This document shows positions 7,243-14,637 of a stretch of DNA of 28,115 nucleotides, piece by piece (within the stretch, counting starts at the first letter, position 1; each line of letters opens with the position of its first letter). The stretch covers positions 1 to 28,115 of the forward strand of contig CAYYIT010000027.1 in the NCBI GenBank assembly GCA_964472035.1, given 5' to 3'. The position numbers were made by a program, and so were the translations under genes. The notes under the pieces are model-generated. The model saw nothing but the letters and a program-made list of their open reading frames with translations, did not search any database and had not been told where the DNA came from. This stretch comes from UBA3855 sp964472035 (lineage in GTDB: Bacteria > Bacillota > Clostridia > Oscillospirales > Ruminococcaceae).

Positions 7243-7557
7243 TCAGTTCTCCGGCAGTAAATGCATCGCATCAAAATAGATCTGCATGCCCGAGCGCAGC
7301 CGCCGTGTGGCACGGCGAAGCGTGCGGTAAATGGTCGATTTGTCGCGGCACAGCATCTGCGCGATCTCCGGTACGCTGTGCCTGTCAAAATAATAGAGAT
7401 ACACCAGCTGCCCCTGCCGCGGTGTCAGCTCCTGGCTCAGCGAACGCTCCAGCGCCGCATACGCAAGCCGCAGATGCTTGCTGCTGCTGTCCGCGCTGCG
7501 CGCTACCTTCCGCAGGAAACGCTTGTCGAAGGTCTTGTATACCGGCTCCTTCCTCAT
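7243..7557 (-). CDS. Sigma-70 region 4-like DNA-binding protein
   Basis: 104 residues. The second half is a sigma region 4 / LuxR-type helix-turn-helix: LTPRQGQLVYLYYFDRHSVP (residues about 44-63), then EIAQMLCRDKSTIYRTLRRA, where SVPEIAQML and KSTIYRTL are the two helices. No region 2 (core and -10 binding) is visible, so it is not a full sigma factor. Similar small proteins occur in Firmicutes mobile elements and as phage regulators. It overlaps the coiled-coil gene upstream by 4 nt (ATGA). Through the shared promoter at 7905-7933 it is predicted to be controlled by the SOS-like boxes there. Confidence 0.75.
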   Translation of the reverse strand: MRKEPVYKTFDKRFLRKVARSADSSSKHLRLAYAALERSLSQELTPRQGQLVYLYYFDRHSVPEIAQMLCRDKSTIYRTLRRATRRLRSGMQIYFDAMHLLPEN

Positions 7558-7772
7558 GCGCGCACCTCCCCGATGCGGTGGTGTTCCTCCATGCTGACGA
7601 TCGCGTGCAGCATGTCCGTGCGCTCGGCGATCAGCAGCTCGCGCCGCAGCTCCAGCTTCTCGCGTTCCTTTGTCTTCAGCTGCTTGTTTTCCGCAAGCTC
7701 ACGCGTCAGCTCGTGAATGCGCCCCGACAGCAGCTCCCTACCCCTTTTGTACTCTCCGATCATGGCCTGCAT
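7554..7772 (-). CDS. Small coiled-coil protein, first gene of the SOS-boxed operon
   Basis: 72 residues, almost all heptad-like helix: charged Glu/Lys/Arg with regular leucines (LSGRIHELTRELAENKQLKT and following). No enzyme motif or membrane segment. The start at 7772 has GGGAGG 7 nt upstream, and a hairpin (GGGGACCCC..GGGGTTCCC) lies just before that in the leader. It overlaps the sigma-like gene by 4 nt, suggesting the two act together. The function is unknown; a partner or anti-sigma-like role is only a guess. Confidence 0.65.
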   Translation of the reverse strand: MQAMIGEYKRGRELLSGRIHELTRELAENKQLKTKEREKLELRRELLIAERTDMLHAIVSMEEHHRIGEVRA

Positions 7773-7826
7773 GAAATCGCCTCCCTAATTGCAGGGAACC
7801 CCTCCTTCGGGGTCCCCGTTCGTTTT

Positions 7827-7840
7827 AGAACGTATGTTCT
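7827..7840. promoter_or_regulatory. LexA/SOS-like box 1
   Basis: AGAACGTATGTTCT, a perfect 14-bp palindrome with the GAAC-N4-GTTC core. It matches 12 of 14 positions of the B. subtilis LexA consensus CGAACRNRYGTTYC. It lies in the leader of the minus-strand operon, about 65 bp downstream of the -10. Confidence 0.6.
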
Positions 7841-7883
7841 GTTTTGTGCTGAAATAACAGAACATTCACTCCTGCCCCAAACA

Positions 7884-7897
7884 GAAACAAATGTTCT
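7884..7897. promoter_or_regulatory. LexA/SOS-like box 2
   Basis: On the minus strand AGAACATTTGTTTC, core GAAC-N4-GTTT, matching the form described for Clostridium LexA sites. It sits just downstream of the -10 at 7905-7910, where a repressor would block transcription. A further half-site, AACAGAACATT, lies at 7856-7866. Confidence 0.55.
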
Positions 7898-7904
7898 GTT
7901 TTCT

Positions 7905-7933
7905 ATTCTACACCAAAAAATCCGATTTGTCAA
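7905..7933 (-). promoter_or_regulatory. Sigma-A promoter of the coiled-coil/sigma-like operon
   Basis: On the minus strand TTGACA, 17-bp spacer, TAGAAT. The leader to the ATG at 7772 is about 125 nt and contains the SOS-like boxes and a hairpin near 7793-7817. The promoter lies back to back with the ribosome site of the decarboxylase gene. Confidence 0.8.
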
Positions 7934-7946
7934 GGGGGAATTTGCA

Positions 7947-9308
7947 ATGCATTCCATGCCTATTACCGAATTTTTAGAAAACTACCGCAGCGAAGGGAAA
8001 ATCCGCGCGCACATGCCCGGCCATAAGGGGAACGCGCCGGAGGGTGCCGAAGCGCTGCACCATGCCTATGCAAATGATATCACCGAGATCTGCGGTGCGG
8101 ACAGCCTGTTCGAAGCCGAGGGGATCCTGCGCGAAGCGGAACAGCGCACCGCCGCCGTCTATGGCAGCGGAAGCTGCTGCTGGAGCGCCGGAGGCTCCAC
8201 GCTCTGCATCCAGGCGATGCTCGCGCGGATGCGCGCCGAGGGCAGGACGGTCGTTGCCGCGAGGACCGTCCACCGCGCCTTCCTCAATGCCGCGGTGCTG
8301 CTGGGACTTGCGGTGCGCTGGGTCTTTCCGCGCAGCGGCGGCATCGTCTCAGGGACGTACCATCCGGCGGATTTCGAGACCGCACTGCAGGAGCTTGCCG
8401 CGCAGGGAACGCCTGCCTGCGTGTATGTGACCTCTCCGGATTATCTGGGGAACCTGCAGGATATTCCGGCGCTCTCGGCGATCGCGCACCGCTGGGGCGC
8501 ACCGCTGCTGGTGGACAATGCCCACGGCGCGCATCTGGCGTTTCTGGAGGAGAACCGTCACCCGATCGCGCTCGGCGCGGATTACTGCTGTGACTCGGCG
8601 CACAAGATGCTCCCCGCCCTGACGGGTGCGGCATGGCTGCACTGCCGTCAGACAGGGCAGGAGGCGGAGATGAAGCGGTACATGCAGCTCTTCGGCTCGA
8701 CAAGCCCGTCGTATCTCATCATGCAGTCGATGGAGTACTGCACGGATTTCCTCGAAAGAGAGGGAAAAACCGCCATCCGGCGCGCCGCGCAGGGCGGCAT
8801 CCGTCTGCGCGGACAGTTTGCTGGAAAATATGACTTCACGGGGGATGACCCCCTGCACCTGACGATCCGCGCCGCGGGGAACCGCCTTGCGGATGAACTG
8901 CGCGCGCACGGTGTCGAGTGCGAGCATGCGGATGAAAGCCACGTCGTGCTGCTGCTCTCGCCGTCGCTGACGGACGCGGACTATGCCGGACTTGCCGAAG
9001 CCCTCGCAGCGTGTTCCCCTGCGCCGCCTGCCGAGATCCCTGCCCTGCCGGAACCCATGGCGCAGGTGTGCAGTCTGCGCGATACCGCCCTCGCTCCGGC
9101 GGAGATCGTCCCCCTCTCCGAGGCGGAGGGAAGGGTCTGCGCCGCCGTGCAGGTACCCTGTCCGCCGGCCGTTCCGATCGCCGTCAGCGGCGAGCGCCTG
9201 AGCGCACCGTGGATCGCCCTGATGGCGTACTACGGCCTGCAGCACGCCGCGGTGCTTGCAGAAACAGCGGATGTGACAAAATCGAGCGGCAAAAACTATA
9301 GAAAATAA
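7947..9308 (+). CDS. Orn/Lys/Arg decarboxylase-family PLP protein (YaaO/SpeA-like)
   Basis: 453 residues of the Orn/Lys/Arg decarboxylase major-domain family. Visible are HMPGHKG (22-28), D190-NAHGAH and the PLP-binding lysine K220 in CDSAHKMLPALTG. The C-terminal third is shorter and more divergent. Members decarboxylate basic amino acids to polyamine precursors; the substrate is not determinable here. The start at 7947 has AAGGGGGAA upstream; the frame is open further upstream but overlaps the divergent operon. In B. subtilis yaaO lies beside tmk-yaaQ-yaaR-holB-yaaT; here those neighbours (darA, holB, ricT) are 5 kb away on the other strand. Confidence 0.88.
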   Translation: MHSMPITEFLENYRSEGKIRAHMPGHKGNAPEGAEALHHAYANDITEICGADSLFEAEGILREAEQRTAAVYGSGSCCWSAGGSTLCIQAMLARMRAEGRTVVAARTVHRAFLNAAVLLGLAVRWVFPRSGGIVSGTYHPADFETALQELAAQGTPACVYVTSPDYLGNLQDIPALSAIAHRWGAPLLVDNAHGAHLAFLEENRHPIALGADYCCDSAHKMLPALTGAAWLHCRQTGQEAEMKRYMQLFGSTSPSYLIMQSMEYCTDFLEREGKTAIRRAAQGGIRLRGQFAGKYDFTGDDPLHLTIRAAGNRLADELRAHGVECEHADESHVVLLLSPSLTDADYAGLAEALAACSPAPPAEIPALPEPMAQVCSLRDTALAPAEIVPLSEAEGRVCAAVQVPCPPAVPIAVSGERLSAPWIALMAYYGLQHAAVLAETADVTKSSGKNYRK

Positions 9309-9344
9309 ACAAAAACCAAGGGGCAATTTTATGAATAATTGCAA

Positions 9345-9373
9345 TGGACTTTTTGGCTTCGGTATGGTATAAT
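9345..9373 (+). promoter_or_regulatory. Extended -10 promoter for the anchored surface protein
   Basis: TGGACT (4 of 6 to consensus), 17-bp spacer, TATAAT preceded by TGG. The roughly 85-nt leader holds two small hairpins (ggtggGTCCACC; CTGCGcatgaCGCAG) before AAAGGAG. Confidence 0.75.
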
Positions 9374-9463
9374 GAGTATAAGCATTGGTGGGTCCACCGC
9401 CAGAAATAGGCCTGCGCATGACGCAGTATGCTTGAATTCACAGAATAAAAGGAGAAGATTACT

Positions 9464-10285
9464 ATGAAGATGAAGAATATGATCGCAGTTCTGTCCGCAA
9501 TGGCAGTTTCCGCAGTTGGCATGTCCGCAATGACATTCTCTGCAAGCGCAGCTGATGAGCTCGGCCAGGCATATCTGATCGGTACCTTTGGTACAGAGCT
9601 GAACTGGGATGCAGGCGATAACGCAGGTGTTAACGTGGTTTCCGTTGACGGCGATGCGCAGTATGAGCTGACATGGGATCTTGCAGCTGCTACAAATACC
9701 GGCAACAGCTGGTTCCTGTCCGTTGTTGTTTACCCCACAAGCGTTGATAATTTTACAACTGATACATTTGAGAACCTCGCTGTTACTCTCGATGAGGTTT
9801 GGGTTGACGGCGTTCAGATCGAGGATCTCTCCACTGCATATATCAACACTGCTTTCTATGAAGGCGGCGACAAGCCCGGCGTTACAAGAATTTTCCTGAA
9901 CGATGACTGGACCGGCACAGGTGCAAACGTAATCGCTGACTGCGATATCACATCCCAGGTTAAGGTTCTGTTCACCGTTTCCGGTACCGGCGCTGAGGGT
10001 ACTTCCAATGTAACTACTGAAACTCCCGAAGAGTCCCAGCCTGAAGAGTCCAGCACTCCCGAGGAAGAGTCCTCTGCAGCAGAAGAGTCCTCCAGCGCAG
10101 CTGATTCCAGCTCCGCAGCTGACTCCAGCTCTACCACCTCTTCCACTACTTCCACCACTACTTCCACAACTTCCACAACTACCACCACCAACACCAACAC
10201 CGGTGATGCTGGCGTAGCAGCTCTCGTTGCAGCTGTAGCAGCAGCTGGCGCAGCTGTCGTTGTAACCGCTAAGAAGAACAAGTAA
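9464..10285 (+). CDS. Secreted, C-terminally anchored surface protein with a domain shared with the dockerin protein
   Basis: 273 residues. A signal peptide (1-29, ending ASA) is followed by one domain of about 145 residues (31-175) with hallmarks TDTFENLAVTLDEVWVDGVQ, INTAFYE, TRIFLNDDWTGTGANV and VKVLFTVSGTG. A Glu/Ser/Thr low-complexity linker (about 180-242) leads to NTNTGD (243-248), a hydrophobic Ala/Val stretch and a KKNK tail. The end looks like a degenerate sortase signal (NxxTG), or else a plain membrane anchor. The same domain occurs twice at 14812-16128, so this is probably the cell-bound member of a pair. The fold looks beta-rich; carbohydrate or protein binding is possible but not shown. 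Confidence 0.85.
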   Translation: MKMKNMIAVLSAMAVSAVGMSAMTFSASAADELGQAYLIGTFGTELNWDAGDNAGVNVVSVDGDAQYELTWDLAAATNTGNSWFLSVVVYPTSVDNFTTDTFENLAVTLDEVWVDGVQIEDLSTAYINTAFYEGGDKPGVTRIFLNDDWTGTGANVIADCDITSQVKVLFTVSGTGAEGTSNVTTETPEESQPEESSTPEEESSAAEESSSAADSSSAADSSSTTSSTTSTTTSTTSTTTTTNTNTGDAGVAALVAAVAAAGAAVVVTAKKNK

Positions 10286-10304
10286 TCATTCACCACGATG
10301 ATAC

Positions 10305-10336
10305 AAAAATGCCCTCTGTTTCAGGGGGCATTTTTT
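10305..10336 (+). terminator. Intrinsic terminator after the anchored surface protein
   Basis: AAAATGCCCTCTG / CAGGGGGCATTTT with a TTT loop (one wobble) and a T-run to 10336. Confidence 0.9.
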
Positions 10337-10374
10337 AACACGAATATATTTGGGTAAGAATTGAGGTAATCGCT

Positions 10375-11223
10375 ATGAAATTCAGAAAGATGATGCTTCC
10401 GCTGCTCGCTGCCATGCTCTGCATGACCGGCTGCGGAGGTGACAAGAAGACAGAGGATTCCGCAGAGAGCGCAGCAGAGACCGCCGCTGCGACCGAGGCG
10501 GCTGCCGCAGAGGTGACCGAGGGCGAGACCGAAGAAGAGGTCATCCCCACCAATGCAGCATTTCCGGATTCCGATCCGAATGCAGTGACCTTCGCGGACG
10601 GCAATTTTTCCTTTGCAAGCGTCGTTGTGGACGATGATGCCAGCGCAGAGGGCGAGCTGTCCGTTGTCCAGATCGACAACAACTACATGCTCAAGTTCAC
10701 CGACACCTCCACCAATGCGGACAATCTGTCCACATCCGTGCAGAAGGTGAAGATCGACGTCACACAGCTGCTCACCCCCGAACAGATCGAGTGCGTGTAC
10801 AGCATCGGCTTCGATGTCTGCGCAGAGGCGACCGCGGATCTCTATGTCAATGAGGACGGCGTGAACACCAAGGCGCCCGGCTGGGTCGGCGGCGGCGGCG
10901 GTACCATGACTGCCGACGGCAAGTGGTACGATTTCTCCGAGTTCTCCGATGCAGGCAGCAACTGCTATCTGCTTGAGCGCTCCGACTTCACACACGCCGA
11001 GTTCAAGTTCCTGCTGGCTTCCGGCGGCAAGAAGTGGGATGCCACCATGGAAGAGGTATTCGTGCAGATCATGCGCTGGGGCATGGGCAACGCCTCCAAC
11101 CTCTACATCGACAACATCACCTTCTACGACGAGGAGGGCAACTCCATTCCGCTGACGATGTCCGCACCCGAGGATGCAGGCGACGCGGAGGCTGCTGAGG
11201 AAACGACCGAGGCTGCCGAATAA
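10375..11223 (+). CDS. Lipoprotein with a carbohydrate-binding-module-like beta domain
   Basis: 282 residues. The lipoprotein signal peptide has lipobox MTGC (Cys20). An Ala/Glu/Thr-rich linker runs to about residue 62, then a domain of about 200 residues ends with NLYIDNITFYDEEGNSIPL, a closing strand pattern common in jelly-roll CBM-like domains. The tail is again Ala/Glu-rich. It should sit on the outer face of the membrane. GAGG lies upstream of the ATG. It follows the terminator of the anchored protein with no clear promoter of its own, so read-through is possible. The binding target is unknown; CBM-like is inferred from pattern only. Confidence 0.8.
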   Translation: MKFRKMMLPLLAAMLCMTGCGGDKKTEDSAESAAETAAATEAAAAEVTEGETEEEVIPTNAAFPDSDPNAVTFADGNFSFASVVVDDDASAEGELSVVQIDNNYMLKFTDTSTNADNLSTSVQKVKIDVTQLLTPEQIECVYSIGFDVCAEATADLYVNEDGVNTKAPGWVGGGGGTMTADGKWYDFSEFSDAGSNCYLLERSDFTHAEFKFLLASGGKKWDATMEEVFVQIMRWGMGNASNLYIDNITFYDEEGNSIPLTMSAPEDAGDAEAAEETTEAAE

Positions 11224-11234
11224 GATGCAATCAC

Positions 11235-11279
11235 GCCGGATCTGTCATGTTTCTCGAGAAAACAATTGACAAATCCGGC
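11235..11279. promoter_or_regulatory. Dyad overlapping the -35 of the next promoter
   Basis: GCCGGATCTGTCA (11235-11247) and TGACAAATCCGGC (11267-11279) pair at 12 of 13 positions around an inner TTTCTCGAGAAA palindrome. It lies 12 nt after the stop of the 10375 gene and covers the next -35 box. It could be a terminator, an operator, or both. Confidence 0.55.
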
Positions 11280-11294
11280 ATTTTGTGGTAAACT
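11266..11294 (+). promoter_or_regulatory. Sigma-A promoter of the second lipoprotein gene
   Basis: A perfect TTGACA, 17-bp spacer, TAAACT preceded by TGG. Confidence 0.8.
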
Positions 11295-11333
11295 AAAATA
11301 GTAATGCTAAAAAATCACAGGAGGAAGATGCAC

Positions 11334-11984
11334 ATGATGAAGAAGATTGCGGCAGCAGCAGCTGTCGTCGTAATGGGTACTGCCCTGACCGGCTGTCAGG
11401 CAAAGGAGACCTACACCAAGTATGTGAAGGCAGTAATGGACAGCACCTACAGAAACGAGCATACCGAGTACCTCAAGCAGGTGGACACCACCAAGGAGGA
11501 TGCCGAGAAGGCTTATGAAGAGGGCGTTGACTACATGACGGAGGCGATTTACACCTACTACGAGGTGTATCCGGAATATATTTCCGAGGAGACCGCTGCC
11601 GGCTATGAGGAACTCGCAAGAAAGCTCTTCGAAAAGACCAAGTACACCGTCAATGACGCTGTGAAGGAAGGCAAGACCTACAAGGTTCCGGTCATCATCG
11701 AGCCGATCAATTTCTGGGAAGCTTCCGAGGATGATATGCTGGACTACTATGTGGAGTACTGGGAGAATGCCGATGAATCCGCTTCCGATGAGGAGCTGGA
11801 GGAAGGCTACGCAGTCGGCCTGCTGGAGATCCTGAACGGCTATGCGGACAACATGGGCTACAAGGCTCCGATCACACGCAATGTTGAGATCATCTTTGAT
11901 TCCGACGGCAAGTACGGCGTGTCCGAGGCTGAATGGACCACGATCACTGAGTACCTGCTCGACTTCACTTACATTATGGAATAA
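11334..11984 (+). CDS. Acidic lipoprotein of unknown function
   Basis: 216 residues from the chosen start. MMKK, a hydrophobic stretch and lipobox LTGC (Cys21) mark a lipoprotein. The mature part is acidic and helical, rich in Glu, Tyr and Asp (EEGVDYMTEAIYTYYEVYPE; WENADESASDEELEEGY). No domain recognised. The start at 11334 is 9 nt after AGGAGG (11319-11324); in-frame ATGs at 11304 and 11328 are upstream of it or too close. It has its own promoter and terminator, so it is a single-gene unit. Such small Ruminococcaceae lipoproteins are often annotated only as hypothetical. Confidence 0.8.
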   Translation: MMKKIAAAAAVVVMGTALTGCQAKETYTKYVKAVMDSTYRNEHTEYLKQVDTTKEDAEKAYEEGVDYMTEAIYTYYEVYPEYISEETAAGYEELARKLFEKTKYTVNDAVKEGKTYKVPVIIEPINFWEASEDDMLDYYVEYWENADESASDEELEEGYAVGLLEILNGYADNMGYKAPITRNVEIIFDSDGKYGVSEAEWTTITEYLLDFTYIME

Positions 11985-11990
11985 TACAGA

Positions 11991-12022
11991 AACGCTGCAC
12001 CGTCCGGTGCAGCGTTTTTTTG
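11991..12022 (+). terminator. Intrinsic terminator of the acidic lipoprotein gene
   Basis: AACGCTGCACCG / CGGTGCAGCGTT, a 12-bp stem with a very tight apex, followed by a T-run. Confidence 0.92.
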
Positions 12023-12089
12023 TGGGCGTGGGGAGAATGTGGGGGGGATGCCCCACCCCTTGCTGCAAAAACCATTCGAATATGGCGGG

Positions 12090-12231
12090 GTCTGGGGGCG
12101 AGCGAAGCGATTGCCCCCAGGACGGGGTAGGGCGCGTCAGCGCCCTACGAAATTCCCCCTCCCTTTAGGGAGGCACCGCAGGCGTCCCGTAGGGTGGGTC
12201 AGGGGCACCCATAGGGCGTGCGTTAGCTGTG
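12090..12231 (+). repeat. Structured GC-rich intergenic repeat, copy B
   Basis: Hairpin 1 is TGGGGGC (12093-12099) / GCCCCCA (12113-12119). Hairpin 2 is GTAGGGCGC (12127-12135) / GCGCCCTAC (12140-12148) with tetraloop GTCA. A CCTCCC-TTTA-GGGAGG hairpin follows near 12157. An inverted GCGTGCGTTAGCTGTG (12216-12231) closes it. Relative to copy A the paired bases have changed together. The G-tract after hairpin 3 is interrupted by an extra segment, so no tight G-quadruplex remains. The rest of the 12022-12261 gap shows nothing else recognisable. Confidence 0.75.
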
Positions 12232-12261
12232 GGCAGCTCTGAGTGCACCCCTCCTCGCAGC

Positions 12262-12290
12262 AAAAAAAGACGGATCCGATCGGACCCGCC
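12262..12290 (-). terminator. Minus-strand intrinsic terminator of a possible small RNA
   Basis: On the minus strand GGCGGGTCC-GATC-GGATCCGTC forms a 9-bp stem (two G-U pairs, which fix the orientation) followed by seven Ts. It lies 130 nt past the ricT stop and 30 nt past the predicted start of the transcript from the promoter at 12328-12356. Confidence 0.8.
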
Positions 12291-12321
12291 CCAAAAATAA
12301 TAAGGATGTAGGATTTATGAT
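12262..12321 (-). ncRNA. Candidate 60-nt small RNA
   Basis: A consensus promoter and a strong terminator on the same strand bracket about 60 nt without an ORF. The predicted RNA is an unpaired A/U-rich leader of about 30 nt ending in GGGG, then the terminator hairpin. No homology to a known RNA was recognised. It could be a true sRNA or an attenuated leader. Confidence 0.45.
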
Positions 12322-12327
12322 AGTTCT

Positions 12328-12356
12328 ATTATAGCATCCTACTCGCGAAATGTCAA
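12328..12356 (-). promoter_or_regulatory. Perfect consensus promoter with no downstream gene
   Basis: On the minus strand TTGACA, 17-bp spacer, TATAAT preceded by TGC. A 7-bp inverted repeat GTAGGAT / ATCCTAC (12308-12314 and 12336-12342) brackets the -10 and start site and may be an operator. No minus-strand gene follows before 11985. Confidence 0.8.
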
Positions 12357-12421
12357 GGATTTTTATACAAGTTCCGCATTTTTCACCAAACACCGTTGAA
12401 CATTTTGTGCATGCTGCACAA

Positions 12422-13285
12422 TTACTTGTCCTCAAGCTTGCGCAGCTCGCGCTCTTCCTTGCTGATGCGGTTCTTGCCCTCGCGCAGGATCTCCACATCC
12501 GCACGGTTTACGGAATAGGGCACATCGTCCTCCTTGTCGGGCTTGATGCGCAGCATGCCGGTGATGAGATTTGCATCCTCCACGCGGCCCTTGCCGTTCG
12601 GTGTCTTGACAATGGAACCGATGCGCGGCGTGATCTTCTGCAGCTCCTCGTAGACCGCCTGCTCGTGCTTCAGACAGCACATCAGTCTGCCGCAGGTGCC
12701 GGAGATCTTGGTCGGGTTGAGCGAGAGTCCCTGCTCCTTCGCCATCTTGATGGATACCGGCTGGAAGTCCCCGAGATAGCCGCGGCAGCAGAATTCTCTG
12801 CCGCAGACGCCAAGTCCGCCGAACATCTTCGCCTCGTCGCGCACGCCGATCTGACGCAGCTCGATCCTCGTGCGGAACACCGCCGCCAGATCCTTGACAA
12901 GCTCACGGAAGTCCACGCGGGATTCCGCCGTGAAGTAGAACAGGAGCTTGCTGTTGTCGAAGGTGCAGGTCACGTCCACAAGCTTCATGCTCAGGCCGCG
13001 TGCCGCGATCTTCTGCTCACAGATGCCGAAGGCGCGTTCTTCCTTCTGGCGGTTCTGCTCGAGGGTCTTGAAGTCCTCCTGTGTCATGATGCGGACAACG
13101 GGCTTGAGGGGCGCAACGACGTTCGCGTCATCCACCTCACGGTTGGCGATGGTGACGGTGCCGCATTCCTGTCCGCGCGCTGTCTCAACAACGACCTGTG
13201 TGCCGATGGGCAGCGTGAGCTTGCCCGGCGCGAAATAATACACTTTTCCGGAGTTCTGGAAGCGTACTCCAACAATTTCAATCAT
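12422..13285 (-). CDS. ricT: PSP1-domain protein RicT (YaaT)
   Basis: 287 residues matching RicT/YaaT throughout. The PSP1 region includes the conserved cysteine pairs GVCGREFCCRG (C161, C166, C167) and GTCGRLMCC (C198, C203, C204). In B. subtilis RicT works with RicA and RicF in a complex carrying Fe-S clusters that activates RNase Y processing of mRNAs and affects biofilm, competence and sporulation. AAGAAAGGA precedes the ATG at 13285. It is the last gene of darA-holB-ricT, 43 nt after holB, in the B. subtilis order yaaQ-yaaR-holB-yaaT but without yaaR. Confidence 0.94.
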   Translation of the reverse strand: MIEIVGVRFQNSGKVYYFAPGKLTLPIGTQVVVETARGQECGTVTIANREVDDANVVAPLKPVVRIMTQEDFKTLEQNRQKEERAFGICEQKIAARGLSMKLVDVTCTFDNSKLLFYFTAESRVDFRELVKDLAAVFRTRIELRQIGVRDEAKMFGGLGVCGREFCCRGYLGDFQPVSIKMAKEQGLSLNPTKISGTCGRLMCCLKHEQAVYEELQKITPRIGSIVKTPNGKGRVEDANLITGMLRIKPDKEDDVPYSVNRADVEILREGKNRISKEERELRKLEDK

Positions 13286-13328
13286 AGCTGATCCTTTCTT
13301 TGCAGCCGCAGCGGGCCGCTGTATGGGG

Positions 13329-14291
13329 TTATAACAGGCAGCCGCCCAGTGCTGCCAGTGCGAGTTTCGGGCTGACGTTCGCGTGCAGGGCATCACAGGT
13401 GTCCTGCAGCGCCCTGTGCAGGCGCGCACTGCGGCCGGCAGTCAGGCTCTTGGAAAGCTCCGCGGCTGTCGCGGCATCGCAGCCGATGCGGTTGCCGGGG
13501 GCGTATTTCTGAACGAGTGCATCGCGCAGCTGCAGGTCAAGCAGCCGGACGAATTCCAAGGCCGCATGCCTGTCCTTCTCGTAGCGCGACAGGATCCGCA
13601 GGATCTCGTAGCTGCTGCGCTGGGTGACGGCAGCGGTCAGGGCGGCGATGTCCCTCGTCATCTCCTGCATGCTGCCGGAGCGGAGCCATTCCTGCGCCCT
13701 TCCGATATTGCCGCCGCAGGCATCGGCGGCGAGCTGCGCGTCCTCCGGCGCGATGCCGGAAGAGATGAGCGCATCGCGGCACTCCTGCGCCGTGCAGGGG
13801 CGCACCGCAAACGGCACCATACGCGACACCATGGTCTCCAGAAAGACATTCGGGTGCGCGGCCGTGAAGAGCAGCAGCACATGCGCCGGAGGCTCCTCCG
13901 TGAGCTTGAGCAGGGTGTTCTGCGCGCGGATGTCCATGTTGTCGCAGTCGGTGAAGAGGTAGACCTTGCGCGCACCGTCGTTGGGAACGACGATGGCATC
14001 GCGGCAGATGGCGCGGATGGTATCGACCGAGAAGCCGAGCTTCTTGCCGCTGTGCTCGACCTCGATGAGGTCGGGATGGATGCCGCTTTGCAGCTTGCGG
14101 CAGCTGAGGCATTCGCCGCAGGGCGCATTTTGCTCCGTGCAGAGTGCCGCCATGGCAAAATAGAGTGCAAGCGTGCGCCTTCCGCGGCCCTTTTCGCCGT
14201 GGAACAGGCAGGCATGCGGCAGGTGATCCTGCCCGGCCATGGAGCGGATCAGCTGCAGGTTGGCATCATTGCCGTAGATCACCGGCATCAT
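13329..14291 (-). CDS. holB: DNA polymerase III delta-prime subunit
   Basis: 320 residues of the clamp-loader delta' family, which helps open and load the sliding clamp. Seen are PHACLFHGEKGRGRR at the P-loop position, the zinc-binding cysteines in CGECLSC, LFTDCDNM (Walker B region) and NTLLKLTEEPP, a hallmark of clamp loaders. The P-loop lysine is replaced (GEKGRGRRT), in keeping with delta' subunits that do not hydrolyse ATP. The start overlaps the end of darA by 4 nt. Position between darA and ricT supports the identification. Confidence 0.93.
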   Translation of the reverse strand: MMPVIYGNDANLQLIRSMAGQDHLPHACLFHGEKGRGRRTLALYFAMAALCTEQNAPCGECLSCRKLQSGIHPDLIEVEHSGKKLGFSVDTIRAICRDAIVVPNDGARKVYLFTDCDNMDIRAQNTLLKLTEEPPAHVLLLFTAAHPNVFLETMVSRMVPFAVRPCTAQECRDALISSGIAPEDAQLAADACGGNIGRAQEWLRSGSMQEMTRDIAALTAAVTQRSSYEILRILSRYEKDRHAALEFVRLLDLQLRDALVQKYAPGNRIGCDAATAAELSKSLTAGRSARLHRALQDTCDALHANVSPKLALAALGGCLL

Positions 14292-14605
14292 AGCTTTTCG
14301 AAACGCTCCACGTCCGTGACAAAGACGGTCGCGCCGCCGACCTCGACCTCCACAGGGAAGGACATGCCGGAATCGAGCGGAACGCTGGCAGGCACGAACT
14401 GCTTGCGGCGGTGGCTTTTCTGGCGGATAATATCAATGACCTCGTCCACGCGGTGGTTTTCGACGCAGGTCAGGAAGGTGGTGTTGCCGGCACTGAGGAA
14501 GCTGCCGGTGGAGGCGAGCTTTGTCGCGAAGAATCCGGCTTTCATGAGTGCTTTGGAAACGGCCTGACTGTCGTCGCCGCTGACGATCGCAAAAATCAAT
14601 TTCAT
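14288..14605 (-). CDS. darA: Cyclic-di-AMP-binding PII-like protein DarA (YaaQ/PstA)
   Basis: 105 residues, the family's normal length, beginning MKLIFAIVSGDDSQAVSKAL. It carries the signature ASTGSFLSAGNTTFLTCVE, the region that binds c-di-AMP in DarA/PstA. The protein is a PII-like trimer thought to relay c-di-AMP levels; its outputs are poorly known. It leads the darA-holB-ricT operon from the promoter at 14638-14666. Confidence 0.94.
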   Translation of the reverse strand: MKLIFAIVSGDDSQAVSKALMKAGFFATKLASTGSFLSAGNTTFLTCVENHRVDEVIDIIRQKSHRRKQFVPASVPLDSGMSFPVEVEVGGATVFVTDVERFEKL

Positions 14606-14637
14606 GTACCATGACCCCTTTCAAGGCATATATATCT

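Noticed and set aside
7243..7772. Remnant prophage around the sigma-like gene
   Set aside because: Only two small genes are present, with no integrase, capsid or lysis gene; the neighbours are tRNA-Gln and a decarboxylase. A tRNA-adjacent site is suggestive, but nothing else supports it.
10080..10200. The Ser/Thr repeat run in the anchored protein as a CRISPR or tandem DNA repeat
   Set aside because: It is in-frame low-complexity linker coding sequence (Ser/Thr/Glu), with irregular units.
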